From Brevirhabdus pacifica (GTDB lineage: Bacteria > Pseudomonadota > Alphaproteobacteria > Rhodobacterales > Rhodobacteraceae): DNA of 64,000 nucleotides. The notes below the pieces were generated by a model. It ran no database searches. It was given only the letters and a program-made list of their open reading frames with translations, and was not told the origin of the DNA. Shown here one piece after another: positions 62,744-64,000 of this stretch. The first letter of the stretch is position 1. The number at the start of each line of letters is the position of its first letter. The stretch lies in NCBI RefSeq assembly GCF_002797755.1, contig NZ_PGFI01000011.1, positions 1,302,001 through 1,366,000 of the forward strand, read 5' to 3'. The position numbers and the translations under genes were made by a program.

Positions 62744-64000
62744 TCAGTCCTCGATCCCCAGCCGGTAGAGATGCAGCTCATACGTCGGGTGGGTTTCGGC
62801 CCCCGAAACGCCCTTGCGCCAGTGTCGGAAGACCGAGCGCCAGTAGGGCTGAATGATGACGCCCTCCTCGCGCAGGATCTCTTCAAGCCGTCGCATCACG
62901 CTGCGGCGGCGGTCGGCAACGGGCACGCCCAGCGCCTCGTTGAGGAGGCTGTCGAACTCCTTGTTGGAAAAGCCGCTCTCGTTCCAGGCGGCCCCGCTGC
63001 GATAGCCCAGCGCAAGCACCTGCACCCCCAGGGGGCGCATGTTCCAGTTGGTCGACGAAAAGGCATAGCTGGCCCAGTTGGGCGAGTAGATCGCGCCGGG
63101 GAGGCTGGTGCGGCGCACCTTGATCCCGGCATCGCGCAGCAGGGCCGCCACCGCGTCGGTGGTGGTCTTGCGCCAGTCGTCGTCGATCGAGACGAGCTCA
63201 TGCTCGAAATCGGCGAACCCGGCCTCGGTCATCAGCTCCAGCGCGCGCACCGGATCGAACTCGGCCGGGCCGATGTCGGCGTAATCGGGCTGCACCGGGC
63301 AGACGTGGTGGTTGGCGGCCACCAGCCCGCGGCCGCCATAGCCCAGCTCTAGACAGATCTCGTTGTCGACCGCCAGTGCCAGGGCGCGGCGCACGCGCGG
63401 GTCGGCATAGGGTTTGCGCCCGTCGATCTCGGCGCCCTGCTTGGCACGGATGACGATGGTGTTCGCTGTCAGTGTTTCGGATCGTTCCCACCCGATCTGG
63501 TCCATCAGTTCGATGAAATTGCCGACGCTTTCGTAAAGCATGTCGACCTCGCCGGCCTCGGCGGCGCGGGCCCAGGTCATGGGGTCCGTGCCGTAATCCA
63601 GAAACTCGATCCGGTCGAGGTGGGGGCCGCCGTATCCCGGCGTGTCGGCACCCCACCACCGGTGGGCCGTGTTGCGCACCAGCACGGCGCGGTGGTTCAG
63701 CTCGAAGCTTTCGGGAAGGAAGGGGCCGGTGCCGACGGGGCGGGTCAGGATCGCTTCGGGATCGAACCCCTCGGGGACGATCGCGGCGGGGTAATCGGCC
63801 ATGCCGGGGATGATCGAGACATCGGGGCGCGGCAGCACCAGCCGGACGGTCAGCGGATCCACCACCTCGGCGGCGCCATCCATCAACTGGCCCGTCGCGG
63901 GATCGATCAGGACCGACATGCGCCCGGCCATGGAATTGCCCTCAAGCGTGCTGTCGCACCAGAGCGCGATGTTGCGCAGCACATCGTCAGAGGTGAAGGG
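62744..64000 (-). CDS. Peptide/nickel-type ABC transporter substrate-binding protein (partial, N-terminus beyond right edge)
   Basis: The C-terminal 418 residues of a family 5 solute-binding protein. The frame reaches the window edge with FTSDDVLRNIALW, the conserved FTxDDV start of domain II, so the true N-terminus and signal peptide lie outside. Further motifs are PVGTGPF, NPxWWG-like NTAHRWWGADTPGYGGP, RALALAVDNEICLEL and SGFSNKEFDSLLNEA. Uptake of oligopeptides or similar compounds is expected; the rest of the transporter would lie outside the window or be absent. Confidence 0.88.
   Translation of the reverse strand, partial: PFTSDDVLRNIALWCDSTLEGNSMAGRMSVLIDPATGQLMDGAAEVVDPLTVRLVLPRPDVSIIPGMADYPAAIVPEGFDPEAILTRPVGTGPFLPESFELNHRAVLVRNTAHRWWGADTPGYGGPHLDRIEFLDYGTDPMTWARAAEAGEVDMLYESVGNFIELMDQIGWERSETLTANTIVIRAKQGAEIDGRKPYADPRVRRALALAVDNEICLELGYGGRGLVAANHHVCPVQPDYADIGPAEFDPVRALELMTEAGFADFEHELVSIDDDWRKTTTDAVAALLRDAGIKVRRTSLPGAIYSPNWASYAFSSTNWNMRPLGVQVLALGYRSGAAWNESGFSNKEFDSLLNEALGVPVADRRRSVMRRLEEILREEGVIIQPYWRSVFRHWRKGVSGAETHPTYELHLYRLGIED

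Overview
The window looks like chromosomal DNA of a marine or salt-tolerant alphaproteobacterium of the Rhodobacteraceae (Roseobacter/Rhodobacter side). Grounds: uniformly high GC with dense, often ATGA-overlapping operons; a circularly permuted two-piece tmRNA gene; a dmdA-acuI pair (DMSP demethylation) beside a BCCT transporter; the trgA-trgB-cysK tellurite locus known from Rhodobacter; ectABC-ask; and a suf operon headed by an IscR with only one cysteine. No transposase, phage gene, plasmid function or CRISPR array was seen. Assignments rest on reading protein motifs and gene order; no database was searched.

Layout. 1-1.0 kb: sspB (partial) and the permuted ssrA gene, i.e. the degradation tag and its ClpXP adaptor side by side. 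1.2-7 kb: a DUF2182/DUF1326 pair, then dmdA, acuI and a BCCT transporter (DMSP/betaine uptake and demethylation). 7-16 kb: photolyase, CFA-synthase-like methyltransferase, trgA, trgB, cysK, a large MscS-type channel, an alanyl-tRNA editing protein and tRNA-Ser(GGA).

16-29.3 kb is the most unusual region. A ten-gene minus-strand operon encodes a GntR/FCD regulator, a Pht5-like protein, a TauE-type exporter, a complete tripartite tricarboxylate transporter (TctC-B-A), an LVIVD-repeat protein, an OsmC protein and a two-subunit molybdenum hydroxylase. Facing it are a fumarylacetoacetate-hydrolase-family gene, a second GntR/FCD regulator and an AbrB-family membrane protein. It reads as an uptake and oxidation system for an unidentified, probably aromatic or heteroaromatic, carboxylate.

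29.5-34.5 kb: DUF1127 protein and ectA-ectB-ectC-ask with a divergent MarR regulator (EctR-like). 34.5-45 kb: small genes, then iscR, a cysteine desulfurase, sufB, two non-Suf genes, sufC, sufD, two YIP1 membrane proteins and sufS. A perfect 17-bp ICE-type palindrome overlaps the likely iscR promoter. tRNA-Arg(CCG) follows.

45-64 kb: envelope and housekeeping genes: a divergent YcbK/YcbB-type peptidoglycan pair, an lpxD-acp-ketosynthase cluster, an IalB-family protein, a DUF853 ATPase, a CNNM/CorC protein, a degenerate-looking phosphoesterase, xerD with two uncharacterised upstream genes, aroK-aroB, ssb, a lytic transglycosylase, a DUF1206 membrane protein and a peptide-type ABC substrate-binding protein cut by the right edge.
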